A stretch of DNA of 64,000 nucleotides, taken from contig NC_067132.1 in NCBI RefSeq assembly GCF_021347895.1, forward strand, positions 30,267,257 to 30,331,256, in the 5' to 3' direction. The DNA is from Acanthochromis polyacanthus (taxonomy: Eukaryota; Chordata; Actinopteri; Pomacentridae). Made by a program: the position numbers and the translations under genes. Of the stretch, positions 11,820 through 22,411 are shown one piece after another. The notes beneath the pieces were generated by a model. It did no database searches and was not told the origin of the DNA. It saw only the letters and a program-made list of their open reading frames with translations. Numbering within the stretch: position 1 is the stretch's first letter; the number at the start of each line of letters is the position of its first letter.

Positions 11820-12108
11820 GGCGACAGTGCGCATGCTCGGCAGTTAGACGGACTGCGCATGTGCGGGACTGGCAGCCTGGACTGAGTGCAGTTTTGGACT
11901 TTTTTTTTGACTGATTTGATTGCCTGGATTGGAGCGGGTTTTGGACTTTCTGCCGTCCAGAAAGCGCCTCGGCATGTCAGCACACTTTCCCGACGGACTT
12001 TTCCAGAGTTCATAGCGGCAGTGGTGACGTATGCGGCTGTCCTGCAGAATGTAAACAAAAAATCGAACTCAGCGCGGGTGTTGCAGCAGCAGGAGGAAAA
12101 GTTTACCT
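11820..12108 (+). promoter_or_regulatory. Candidate promoter and 5' noncoding exon of the RING-NLR gene
   Basis: Two NRF1-type motifs, TGCGCATGC (11828-11836) and CTGCGCATGTGCGGG (11853-11867), lie in the most CpG-rich stretch upstream of the gene. A good donor (CCT|GTAAGT) ends at 12108. Read as TSS plus first noncoding exon. The link to the coding exons starting at 13,058 is inferred; transcript data are needed. Confidence 0.45.
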
Positions 12109-12286
12109 GTAAGTGGAAGCAGCTGTTGGTGTTGTCAGGATTCACACACGTTCAGGACTTTTGCTAGTTTATTATAAATGTACAGAAACACTGAAGCCAT
12201 GGACGGGAAGTGATCAGCTGATTGGTTGTACTTCATGGCCATGCTCTGATTTTTCTCCAGCGTGTCATGATCCCTCCTTTTTACAG

Positions 12287-12368
12287 GCTTTGAAGCCGCT
12301 GATTCCAGATGTGTTCAGGCTTTGGGGTTGGACCTCAGAATCCATTTTGACTCTACAGAGCAGGAAGG
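12287..12368 (+). other. Possible second 5' UTR exon of the RING-NLR gene
   Basis: T-rich tract and TTTACAG acceptor, then 82 bp ending at a GG|GTGAGA donor. No long ORF, so it would be noncoding. Weakly supported. Confidence 0.25.
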
Positions 12369-12785
12369 GTGAGAGTCAACAATATTTGTGATTAATCTGC
12401 ACGTAAAAAGTTGTGATTAAAACAAACCTTCCCCTCAGCCAGAAGAACTAATGCTGAGTTAGTCAAAGCTGATCTGGTGGAGTCCTGTCTGGTTCTAACA
12501 CGCTGTAGAGTGGGAATGTTGTGCAACTGTTGAACAAACTACACCGTAAAAATATAATAGAGTATGTAGTAGCATTCAAAAACTGGAAATAACAGCAGTT
12601 TTTGATGATTTGAATGCAGTAAAACTATATTTTTTGACACAAATCAATTTTTTTTGGACTTTTTTGTTCAATCAATATGACAGTTGGTTCTTTTTTCTCT
12701 GGGATTTTGCGAGATAATGCGATATAAGTTAATAAAACAGGGAGATTTGATCTGCAAAATAACATTTTTGCTGATTTAAATGTAC

Positions 12786-12970
12786 CAGGGGTGTCAAACT
12801 CATTTTAGTTCAGGTTCCACATTCAGACCAGTTTGATCTAAAGTGATCTGACCAGTAAAATCACAGCATTAAAAACCTATAAACTGGGAAGCTGGTTCCA
12901 TGTAAACTCAGCAGAAACGTCGATGTTCTCCAGGAGAACTCTACCTGCTGATGTTTCTCTAATCCACTGA
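12786..12970 (+). repeat. hAT-like repeat end
   Basis: Starts CAGGGGTGTCAAACTCATTT, the form of many vertebrate hAT (Charlie-like) termini. No matching right terminus found, so it is a fragment. Confidence 0.35.
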
Positions 12971-13076
12971 GCAGGTCGTGATCTTCGGGTAGAAATGAGC
13001 CGACTGAAGAAACCTGATGTAACTTTGATCACTGAGTGTTGCTGGTTTTCCTCTCAGACTGACTGAAGCCCACAAG

Positions 13077-13195
13077 ATGAGTGTTTGTGAGGAGGAGGAG
13101 GAGTCTCCATCCTCCAGCTGTCTGTCCATGAAGAGTGATCGGTCCAAAGAATATCCTCCACAACTCAGTGAAGAACCTGGACCCTCAGACACAAA
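13077..13195 (+). CDS. Leader exon of the RING-NLR gene
   Basis: The exon begins after CTCTCAG at 13058; the first ATG is at 13077. It encodes an acidic Glu run, then [10 protein letters not shown] and E-E-P-G-P-S-D-T-K, the leader motif repeated in many fish NLR-C proteins. It ends after two bases of a codon. The nlrp1-like gene has a homologous leader at 26221. Confidence 0.8.
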
Positions 13196-16100
13196 GTGAG
13201 AGTCTGTTTCTGCTGTGAAATGACTCGAGGATGGTTCTGTTATTAGATGTATTTCATGTACAACAGAACATCTTTCCACCAGACTAATAAAGCAGTAAAT
13301 GTTGCTGTTTACATCTATTCTGGCTGCCACGTCTGCTGCTGAAAGAGCACAATGCTGGATCTAAGCAGAAATAATTTACCATTATGTGGGAATTTTCAAC
13401 TTCCAGACATTTTAGCAAAACTTTGTGTACAGATATTCATTGTGTGGTAATGTGTTGACAGAAGGATGAAGAGGAGTGGGGTTTGTGTGGAGGAGCAGCC
13501 GTCCTGCTGTGCTCGGTGTCAGGACGTCCTGAAGGATCCAGTCTCTAGCAGCTGTGGACACTGGTTCTGCAGACAGTGCATCAGCTCAGACTGGGACCAG
13601 TCTGCTCCATCAGGACACTCCTCCTGTCCCCAGTGTGGAGAAAGATCCAGAAGCAGCAGCTGTGGACAAAGTAAGACTGAACATCTGCTGGTGGACTGAT
13701 GTGTGGAAACTGAGCTTGTTGTTGTGTTGTCCAGACATGAAAGATGTTTGTGTTTGTTGAGTCTGATTGTTTGTCTGGTCTGTGAGCAGGTGTTGGTCTG
13801 CAGGAGGTTCTGCAGGAACATAAGATGAGTCTGAGGAGGAGATGTGAACATGTGACTGAAGGAAGTGATGAAGCAGGAGGTGGAACCCTCCTCAACAGGA
13901 TCTACACTGAGCTCTACATCACAGAGGGACACAGTGGAGAGGCTGATGTCCAACATGAGGTGGAGCAGCTGGAGACAGCTTCCAAGAAGAGCCTCCATGA
14001 CACTCCCATCAGGTGCCAGGACATCTTTAAAGCCTTACCTGAGCAGCAGAGAGCCATCAGAGTGGTCCTGACCAACGGCGTGGCCGGCGTGGGAAAAACC
14101 TTCTCGGTGCTGAAGTTCACTCTGGACTGGGCAGAGGGCGGAGAAAACCAAGACGTCAGTGTGGTGGTGGTGCTTCCGTTCAGGGAGCTGAACTTGATCA
14201 GAGATGAGCAGCACAGTCTTCTCACGCTGCTCCATGTTTTCCATCCAACATTACAGAAGGTGACGGCAGAGCAGCTGGCTGTCTGTAAACTTTTGTTCAT
14301 CTTTGACGGTCTGGATGAAAGCAGACTTTCACTGGATTTCACCAACAGGAAGTTTGTGTCTGACGTCAGCCAGAAGTCATCGCTGGACGTTCTGCTGGTC
14401 AACCTCATGGAGGGGAATCTGCTTCCCTCGGCTCTGGTCTGGATCACTTCCCGCCCTGCGGCAGCCAATCAGATCCCTCCTAAATATGTGGACAGGTTAA
14501 CAGAAGTACGAGGCTTCACCGACGTCCAGAAGGAGGAGTACTTCAGGAGGAGGATCAGTGATGAAGAGCGCTCCAGAACAATCATCTCCCACATGAAGAC
14601 ATCCAGGAACCTCCACATCATGTGTCGACTCCCAGTGTTCTGCTGGATCACTGCTGCAGTTCTGGAGCACATGTTGACCACAGAGCAGAGAGGAGAGCTG
14701 CCCAAGACCATGACTGACATGTTCTCACACTTCCTGCTGGTTCAGACACAGAGGAAGAAGAAGAAGTACCATGAGGGATCTGAGACGAGTCCACAGGAGC
14801 TGACGGAGGCTGACAGGGAAGTTCTTCTGAAGCTGGGGAGGCTGGCCTTTGAACATCTGGAGAAAGGAAACATCATGTTCTACCAAGAAGACCTGCAGCA
14901 GTGTGGTCTGGATGTGACAGAGGCCTCGGTGTTGTCAGGAGTTTGTACCCAGATCTTCAGGAGAGAGTGTGAGATGTTCCAGAAACCAGTCTACTGCTTT
15001 GTTCATCTGAGCGTTCAGGAGTTTCTGGCTGCAGTCTACATGTTCCACTGTCACACCAACAACAACAAGGAGGTGCTCAAGAAATTCCTGGGAAAAAAAT
15101 CCAGTAACCCACCCCTGGATGTTTTCCTGGACAGTGTCATGAAGAAATGCCTCCTCAGTAGAAATGGTCACCTGGACCTGTTTGTTCGTTTCCTTCATGG
15201 CCTCTGTCTGGAGTCCAACCAGAGACTCCTAGGAGGTCTGCTGGGTCTGACAGAGATCCGTCCAGAAATGATCCAGAGAGTCATTAACAACCTGAAGAAG
15301 AAGAAGATTAACAGATATCCAGACAGATGCATCAACATGTTCCACTGTCTGATGGAGATGAAGGATCTCTCAGTCCATCAGGAGATCCAAGAGTTCCTGC
15401 AGTCAGAGGACAGATCAAAAAATAAACTCTCTGATATCCACTGCTCAGCTCTGGCCTACATGCTGCAGATGTCAGAGGAGGTTCTGGATGAGTTGGACCT
15501 GAACAAGTACAACACTACAAAGCAGGGACGACTGAGACTGATTCCAGCTGTGAGGAACTGCAGAAAGGCTCGGTGAGTCCAGATGTGATCATAAACCGTT
15601 ATCAGTGTAGAACAGGTGTTTAATGTTTAAAACAAGTGGCTTCTCACCTGTCATTTTGAGAATGTTGTGAGGAATGTCTAGCCATTTTAAACGGTCAGAA
15701 ATGGACATCTCTGAACGTGTAACATTAGCCTGAATAGTACGGCTTTGACATTTGAAGCTTGACTGTGTTTTTGCCTCATGTCACAACAAAATGTTTGGTG
15801 ATGTTGGTACCAGGTACTACGTCCTAATGGAAAACCTCACAGATTGAATAGAGTCGAGCCGAGTAGGTGCTAGTGCTAGTCTTTGTTTAATGATTTCTGT
15901 ATTTATTCTCTATTCACAGACTAACTGATTGTGACCTCTCAGAGGCTCACTGTGAAATTGTGGCCTCAGTTCTGAAGTCCAACCCATCCCATCTGACAAA
16001 GCTGGACCTGAATAGAAGCTCCATGTCAGACTGTGGGGTGGAGGTTCTGTGTTCTGGACTGGAGAGTCCAAACTGTAGACTGGAGAGTCTGAGGTCAGCT

Positions 16101-19100
16101 CAAATCCTGGACTGTCTGAAAATTCTGCCTCTTAAATCTGTGAGATTTTTCTGAGCACAAACCTGAAGAAAACTGATCTGTTTGTTTTTTTGTGAGAAAA
16201 TCTTGTCTTTTCAGCAGGACAAACCATCTTGTGTGCATATTTCAACGGCACGGCTGAAGAATCCGGTGCTAAACCGGCCTCAACTTGTTCCCCACAAAGC
16301 AACAAAAAATACAGCAAAAAGAAGTCCCAAACAGCAAGAAAATGAAACACATTTGGTTCAGATCAGTTTCCAAAGGCTTCCATGTTGTTCAAAGAAAAGC
16401 AGATTTAGCATCATGAGAAACACTCCCACACACAACTATAAGAACTTTTGCTGCGGCATCAAATTCACAACATTTTTCACTTTCAACATTTGCTGTTTTT
16501 AGTTTGATACAGGCTTTAAATGATTCACAGCTCTTTTCATTCTGGTCTCCATCTCTGAAAGCGACTGTTAGTCATTAAATGTTAAAGTAAAGAGGTGTTT
16601 TAAGAGTCAGGAGCGTAGTTGTTCTGATTAATGTTAAAGTAACTGCATGTGTGTGTAGAAGGCTGACACAATGCTCCACAGCAACAGAAGGAAGAAGTCC
16701 CTCTGCTGGTTTTAGAGAAAAGTTCATCTCCATGTTTGTTTTGTTTTCCAGTTTCTGGCTCTGCAAGTTGTCTCAGAGCAGCTGTGATTCTGTGCTCTCA
16801 GCTCTGAAGTCCAACCCGTCCCGTCTGACAAATCTGGACCTGAGCTACAACTATCTGCCGGATTCAGTGGTGCAGCAGCTCTGTGATTTTCTACAAAGTC
16901 CACACTGTAAACTGGACACTCTTGGGTCAGTTCACTGTCTGTCTATTACTGATTGCTTTTGAAGCTCGTCAGGGTCTCACCCCCGGCTACATCTCAGATC
17001 TGCTGACCCCTTACAACCTGTGGATCCTTCAGGTCGTTCCAAAGTCGAGGCTTTAATCTGAAGGAGACCGACCGTTCTCCATCAGCACCTCGACTTTGGA
17101 ACGACCTGCAGAGTCACTAACTTCTTTTAAATCGCTTCTTGAAACCCACTTTTATAGCTTTGCTTTTAAGTGAAGTTTACTATTAGCTTTGTCCTGTTTA
17201 TTTTAGATGTTCTGTCTGGTTTTATTTTAGTTTTAGCTGCCTGGTTCTGTGGTGTGACGTCGTCTCTCTAATTCTTTAATTCTCTAACTTTTGGCTTTTA
17301 ATTTTAACCCTCAGTCTTCTTTAATTTCCAAACTGCCTAGTTCCTTTATTTGTGTGCTAATCTAGCAAATAATTCATTGAATTGTCATTTTTACTGTGTA
17401 TTTAACCCAAATAGTGGTTTCTGGCCTCCGAATATTCAGGCCCTATTAAAGACGAATATCTGAATATTAGTTCCGCTCCGTAACGTCCGACGGGGGTGGG
17501 GGGGCTTGTGGCAGAGACGGCCTGAATATTCGGATCCGTTCCTCTGGTCTCCTGGGTCCAAATTTTGCCTTTGTTTTGTCTTCAGTTAAACTGAAGAATT
17601 ATCCGAATATTCGGATACTAAAATTAAAATCCGGAATATCCGGATACCGCTACAGCTAACGAATATTCGGATATTCGGGTCCCGCCCTAGTATTTTAATC
17701 GACTGCTCTGACTTGTCTCCTGTAGCTTGTTTGATTGTCTGTGTGTTCACATGTTTTAACTGTGAAAGCACTTTGTGAATGCTGTTCTTAAGGGTGCTAT
17801 ATACGTAAAATTATTATATATATATATATTTCTATTTTATATGTTCTATGTTTAATAACAAAAAAAAGTTTATTCATGCTAATTTTTATCTTTTAGGTTT
17901 CTTAATTTACAGACTAGTAGGAACACTTTCACACAACTGTTTATTCTTTTATTCCTGGTCAGCACAGAGATGAATCCAGATGTTCAGGTGTTGGAGAGTC
18001 CGAGGTTCTCATGATTATTCAGTTACACTTCATCTGGAGAGAAACTCAATGAATCCTGTTAGAGGACAAAGCAGCTGCATGAGGAAAGCTTTCAGAGTGT
18101 GAGAGCCGCCACACTATGAGCTGTATAACTGGGATTAAAAGCTGAGTTCAAACATTAAGAAGGGTTTTAGTTTGAGCAGCTCTCTGTTGTTTAGATCAGG
18201 AGTCACATAAGATTCCTGAGGAGACTTGGAGCTTGTTCTGCTCATCGTCACGTCTGAGAGCACAGCTGGTGTCATTTATCAGGACTCTGATCTGTTTCTG
18301 TTTCTAAAATTTGACTTTGATTAATGTGAGTAGAAAACAGACGATAACAGAAGGACAGAGTCACTCTACGTATTGATTATTGATGAGCTGCTGAACGTGA
18401 ACACGTCTAATTGGATCATCAAAGATTTTACCTGCAAGTTTTTTCTTCCTTTTTCAGACTGATTTGCTGCACTTTGTCAGAGACCAGCTTTGCTTCTGTG
18501 GTCTCAGCTCTGAAGTCCAACCCCTCCCGTATGAAACATCTGGACCTGAGTAGGAACTACATCATGAAGGATTCAGGAGTGAAGCAGCTCTGTGGTTTTC
18601 TGGAGAGTCCAGACTGCAGACTGGAGACTCTGAAGTTAGTCACCGTGTTTTAAGTTTGTGCTGAGAGGAATTTGATGTGAAAGTTGTGACACTAAACTGC
18701 AGCCGTCAGGTTGATGTTCTACTGACAGATCTTCATAGTTTCATCCTGAAATGGACCAAGAAAAATCCTTTACTGAATAGTTTACTGTGAAAATCTGACA
18801 CACTTGATCTTCACCTCCAGTTTTTCTTCAGAGGGAGCTTCACCCGGCCGAGTACTAAAAATGACCAATGGTTTCATATTGCACACACTTTTTAAGATAA
18901 AGTTTGCAACCTGTCCATTTTTAGAGACCTCTAAACACCAACTTTACTGTGAAACCAAATTTTTTTCATTTTGAACAACTGCATTGAAATTAAATACTGT
19001 TGAATTATGGAACCTGAAATTACATCTTGTATTTGCCCCAAGCAAAGTCTCCTGCAATATTTAACATAAAATGATACCAATGCACCACGTAGAACTTTAA

Positions 19101-20884
19101 GTATGAACCTGTGCACCTGTTAGGCATTTTGTCATATTTCACTGTGGTTACCATGGCAATGAAACCAAACAACTGCTACAAAGACTTCCGTATATAACTC
19201 AGCATAGAATGAAGTTATCAAAAAAAAGGCTAATAGGTGCATTCTGCATAGTCTGTACTAGCAGCATGCCAACAATGGGAAGTTTTGGTCAAAAGTGTAA
19301 GAAGATAAATTAAGGGGCAGTTTATGTGTGTCCGAAAATCAAGTTTTGAGAAATCGGCACTTAAAGTTTATAATTGATGACTCATTATATAAGCAATCAA
19401 ATAAAAAAACAATTCATCAGGAGAAAGAATGTTTAGGTATATGATAATCATCTTTTTTAAATTAGACTTTTTCACCCAAATCTATCATATTTAAAGGTAA
19501 AGCTCCCCCTTAAACTAAAACTGAAACCAGAGCAGCAACTCAAGATTGTTTCTTTCATGATAACATTTTTTTCAAATAGCTCATTTTTCTCAGCAACAAT
19601 CCAAAGCAACAAATGATCAGTGTGGTATGACAGAAAAGTGCCTGATTCTCTCAGTGTTCACAGGTTTGATTGTTAATCAGCCGGGCCTCACACTGCCTCT
19701 TTAAACTGACAGTATTTAGGAAGCATGGTATTCCTTTTCACTGACGATGTGCAGGTGTAGCTGCCGTTAAAGGTCCCTTCTAAGGAGTCTCTTCATGCTG
19801 TGTTTAATTGCATGAGGGATATAAAAACATCATAGGATCACTGCTGAGAAACCAGTTTGAAGACGTCACTTTGTCCTCTTGACACGATGATGGACACGTT
19901 CCACTATAAATGACAGATGAATCAATGATGAAAGATATTTTAATGTAAAGTCCTGACTGAAATGTTTCCATGGTTCCAGAACATCAACGTATTTTAGAGT
20001 GTGGAGCCTCAGTTTGCCCACATTTCCTTAGAGCTGCCGTCACCACGTCTTTGTCGATGCAGCACCGTGTTGTTGCTCTTCTTCACTTGTGCTGATTCAG
20101 CCGTTTGGAGTCAAACTTCTTCATCTCTGCACACGTGACCAACCTCTGAATGCTTTCAAGCAGGAACTTTGTCTCCTAAAATGACGTCTTTTATCCTTCA
20201 CTCAGATTATGTCAGTGCGTTTTGTCGGAGGCCAGCTGTGATTCTCTGAGTTCAGCTCTGAAGACCAACCCCTCCCACCTGAAAGAGCTGGACCTGAGCT
20301 GCAACTACCTGAAGGAATCGGAGGTGCAGCCGCTGTCTGATCTTGTGGAGAGTCCAGACTGCAGCCTGGAGACTCTGAGGTCAGTAGAAGGTCTGTGCTG
20401 CATGCATGTGGTGGAGAACGTCGCTGCTGTTCTGTTGGTGCTCCTCACGGCTGCAGTCACCCTTCATGAAACCGAATATTTAACTGCAGCTGATAAACGT
20501 GTGACGGCTCGCCTGTCTGAGGCGAAGTTCAAGGATAAGGAAGGAAAGGAAATAGTCCTCAACAGCTGGAAGCAACAAACTAAACCGTGTGATCTTGGTC
20601 AGTCATCTCAGGGAGAAATTTTAAGAATCTAATGAAGTTTCTGCCGCTGTAATTGTTTCTTTTGTACAAATATTGCTGACTTTCTCTTTCTGGACACGAT
20701 CACATGGATGCAGCTGCTGTTGTATGCTTCACTGTCATAGTTCTAAACAGCTGCTGGTAACATATTGTAGGAGAAAAAACACTATTATTGTTGGTGAGCA
20801 TCGTTAATCGTGTCTGTTCTGATGACGTGATTCCGTGCAAACACTTCTCTTCCTTCCTCTCTCTGCAGATGGAGGTCATATTAA
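13077..20884 (+). CDS. RING-FISNA-NACHT-LRR NLR gene, complete (predicted 941 aa)
   Basis: Eight coding exons: 13077-13195, 13462-13670, 13790-15572, 15920-16093, 16752-16925, 18458-18634, 20206-20379, 20869-20884. All joins keep frame, total 2826 bp including stop. Order: acidic leader with S-M-K-S-D-R-S motif (1-41), C3HC4 RING finger (about 56-98), FISNA and NACHT with Walker A G-V-A-G-V-G-K-T (about 206-213) and Walker B F-I-F-D-G-L-D-E, winged-helix region, then four LRR exons. This is a cytosolic NTPase sensor of the fish NLR-C family. The RING suggests E3 ubiquitin ligase activity, which is not shown here. No frameshift or internal stop is seen, unlike the neighbouring nlrp1-like gene. 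L2 and MITE insertions are intronic only. Confidence 0.85.
13462..13670 (+). CDS. RING-finger exon of the RING-NLR gene
   Basis: 209-bp exon encoding a complete C3HC4 RING: C-x2-C, C-G-H-W-F-C-x2-C, then C-P-Q-C-G, all ligands present. Upstream phase 2, downstream phase 1, both matching the neighbouring exons. RINGs of this type recruit E2 ubiquitin-conjugating enzymes. Confidence 0.88.
13790..15572 (+). CDS. FISNA-NACHT exon of the RING-NLR gene
   Basis: Single large exon (1783 bp) with an uninterrupted frame. FISNA region with [17 protein letters not shown] with Walker A G-V-A-G-V-G-K-T, Walker [11 protein letters not shown], sensor [11 protein letters not shown]; then winged-helix and NACHT-associated helical segments ([11 protein letters not shown]). 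ATP-dependent oligomerisation is the family role. Donor CG|GTGAGT. Confidence 0.92.
15920..16093 (+). CDS. LRR exon 1 of the RING-NLR gene
   Basis: 174-bp LRR exon, acceptor TTCACAG, donor GAG|GTCAGC. Opens L-T-D-C-D-L-S and keeps the L-T-K-L-D-L-N core. Confidence 0.85.
16752..16925 (+). CDS. LRR exon 2 of the RING-NLR gene
   Basis: 174-bp LRR exon after TTTTCCAG, core [11 protein letters not shown]. Donor GG|GTCAGT. Confidence 0.82.
16963..17815 (+). mobile_element. L2-like LINE 3' fragment, interrupted by a MITE
   Basis: The plus strand retains broken pieces of a LINE reverse-transcriptase C-terminus ([11 protein letters not shown] and A-P-R-L-W-N-D-L, in different frames). An AAGCACTTTGTGAATG 3' tail and a short AT repeat follow. 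The MITE at 17403-17689 splits it. It lies in an intron of the RING-NLR gene. Confidence 0.6.
17403..17689. mobile_element. hAT-type MITE (GAATATTCG family), older copy
   Basis: Shares the stretch TAGTGGTTTCTGGCCTCCGA and the repeated GAATATTCGG motif with the better preserved copy at 57.85 kb. The right end reads CCGCCCTA. The left terminus is degraded. Flanks TATTTAA / TATTTTAA are consistent with a decayed target duplication. Confidence 0.7.
18458..18634 (+). CDS. LRR exon 3 of the RING-NLR gene (one codon longer)
   Basis: 177-bp LRR exon with an extra Met codon in N-Y-I-M-K-D-S-G. The donor GAA|GTTAGT is slightly weaker than in the other LRR exons. Confidence 0.8.
18660..20200 (+). other. 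Intron between LRR exons 3 and 4 of the RING-NLR gene, no further exon seen
   Basis: About 1.5 kb of AT-rich intron. I see no LRR exon, tRNA or terminal inverted repeat in it. Confidence 0.5.
20206..20379 (+). CDS. LRR exon 4 (last) of the RING-NLR gene
   Basis: 174-bp LRR exon with the L-V-E-S-P-D-C-S-L ending also seen in the last LRR of the first gene. The frame stays open for another 250 bp into the intron, so intron retention would give an alternative C-terminus. Confidence 0.82.
20869..20884 (+). CDS. Terminal coding exon (W-R-S-Y-stop) of the RING-NLR gene
   Basis: CTCTCTGCAG acceptor; one base completes the Arg codon, then TGG AGG TCA TAT TAA. The exon continues as 3' UTR. It parallels the terminal exon at 5655. 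Confidence 0.65.
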
Positions 20885-22021
20885 AGAAGACAGTGTGTGC
20901 TGAGAGGATGAACTGTGTCCTGAAGATCCAGATGTGAAGAATGGAATGGAGGATGCACAAACTGATAGAGAAGACAGAACTGTTACTGCAAAGACTGCTC
21001 CACACTCACAAAGCTTCTCCACCTCCAGTTTGTTGAGTCTTTTCATTCTTTCACATGTTCTGAATCCAAATGACCTGCAGATTAGACCTGTTAGATTCAA
21101 ACACAATGGCCACCGTGTCTGATTATTATTCAGTCAGTCTGAATGGAGGCAACAGGACAATTTGTTCCTTCATCACAGCTGGATCAGTGTAAATATGTTT
21201 CTTTGGTTTTCTTCTCATTGTAAATATTCCCATTTCATCATGATGCTCATCAGCAGGGAGAGTTTGACTGTATTTCTCCACAGTGCTGATTTACTGCTTC
21301 AACAGACTGACTTGATGAAAGATTGAAGTCCTTCAGCAGGATTTACTGACTGGACATTTCAACAACAGTCAGTTTTAACACACTTAATACAGTTTGTTTG
21401 TTTGTTCCCACAGAGTGAATGAAGTGTTTTTATTGCAGACAATTGTTGAAAGCTGCAGAAGAACAGTGATGTGACAGTTGAAGTGAAAATCAACTCAGTT
21501 CAGTCTGCAGGTTTATAATAAAGTTCCAGGAAGCAGCAGTTTGAGCAGAAATAAACCTGAGTGGAAACTGAATTGTGATCCTGTTGTTCACTGAACTGCT
21601 TGAGTTGTGTTGTATTTTTATCTCCTGTGACTTACTATCTGTGACATGAGGTGAAATGAGACAAACATCCACAGCTGTGTTGCATGTTTTTGTAGTGACT
21701 GTGTGTGTTTTGTGTGTTGTTGGTCCTGCGGTGAGCTGTAGATGCAGGAAAATGAGTGTGTGGCTGCTATGAGACTGTCAGACAGTAAGAAGAAGCCTCA
21801 CACAGCAGTGGACATGAAGGATGTCTGGTCTGTGACTGAAACAGAAGCAGAGATGTGAGTTGAGCTGCTAGTTTGATGCTTTGGACAGCAGGTGGCGCTG
21901 CTGCATCAACACTGAGCTGAGACTCCAACATGCAGCTCTGTGTTTCTGTCTCATGTGTTCTATGTTGACATTCAGTGGGACTCTGATTTCCTGTCAATGT
22001 CCCGATGAGACGACAAATAAA
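20885..22021 (+). promoter_or_regulatory. 3' UTR of the RING-NLR gene with candidate poly(A) signal
   Basis: No coding potential after the stop. AATAAA at 22016-22021 is the best-placed signal before the next gene's promoter-like region at 22.28 kb. Confidence 0.4.
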
Positions 22022-22275
22022 CGTCCATGAAGCCAGTTAGAAAGCAGAGAGAAAAGAGGCTCCTTCTGACTGCAGAACCTGCCTGAGAATCATCACCATT
22101 TGAAGTTCTCTTCAGTATCACAGTAACCCACTGATAGTTGTCACTGCATCATCAGCTGAGAGAAACAAGGAGCTGCTCACAGGAAATTCAGAAAACTTCA
22201 TTTTCCAAAGTGTGAACAAATACAGACTTGAAATAAACTGAACGACTTTTGTTGAATCCAGAAACAGTGAAGAAG

Positions 22276-22411
22276 CGGCCTCTCTGCGCAGGCGCACTGA
22301 GCTTAGCTAACGTTTTCTGGAAGTTTCTTGGGAGAGACGGCGGGAGGAGAAAAGGAAGGAGGAGGACTAGAAGATGGAGCTGTTTTTGGAGGAGAAACTA
22401 AGGAAGCTGAG
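22276..22411 (+). promoter_or_regulatory. Candidate distal promoter and first exon upstream of the nlrp1-like gene
   Basis: An NRF1-type motif TGCGCAGGCGCA (22285-22296) is followed by a G/A-rich stretch, an ATG at 22374 encoding M-E-L-F-L-E-E-K-L-R-K-L and a donor GAG|GTGAGG ending at 22411. If spliced to the leader exon at 26213 the frame would stop at once, so this ATG is either an upstream ORF or belongs to another transcript. Confidence 0.4.

Noticed and set aside
14935..15198. Minus-strand ORFs inside the NACHT exons (also 13914-14468, 60106-60390 and others)
   Set aside because: They are shadows of the long plus-strand NACHT frames and match no family.
20380..20632. Extension of the last LRR exon of the RING-NLR gene as main C-terminus
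   Set aside because: A normal GT donor at 20380 and a matching terminal exon at 20869 make splicing more likely. The extension is kept only as a possible retained-intron form.
22374..22411. M-E-L-F-L-E-E-K as the N-terminus of the nlrp1-like protein
   Set aside because: Splicing in phase to the leader exon at 26213 hits a stop within a few codons, so it cannot encode that protein's start.
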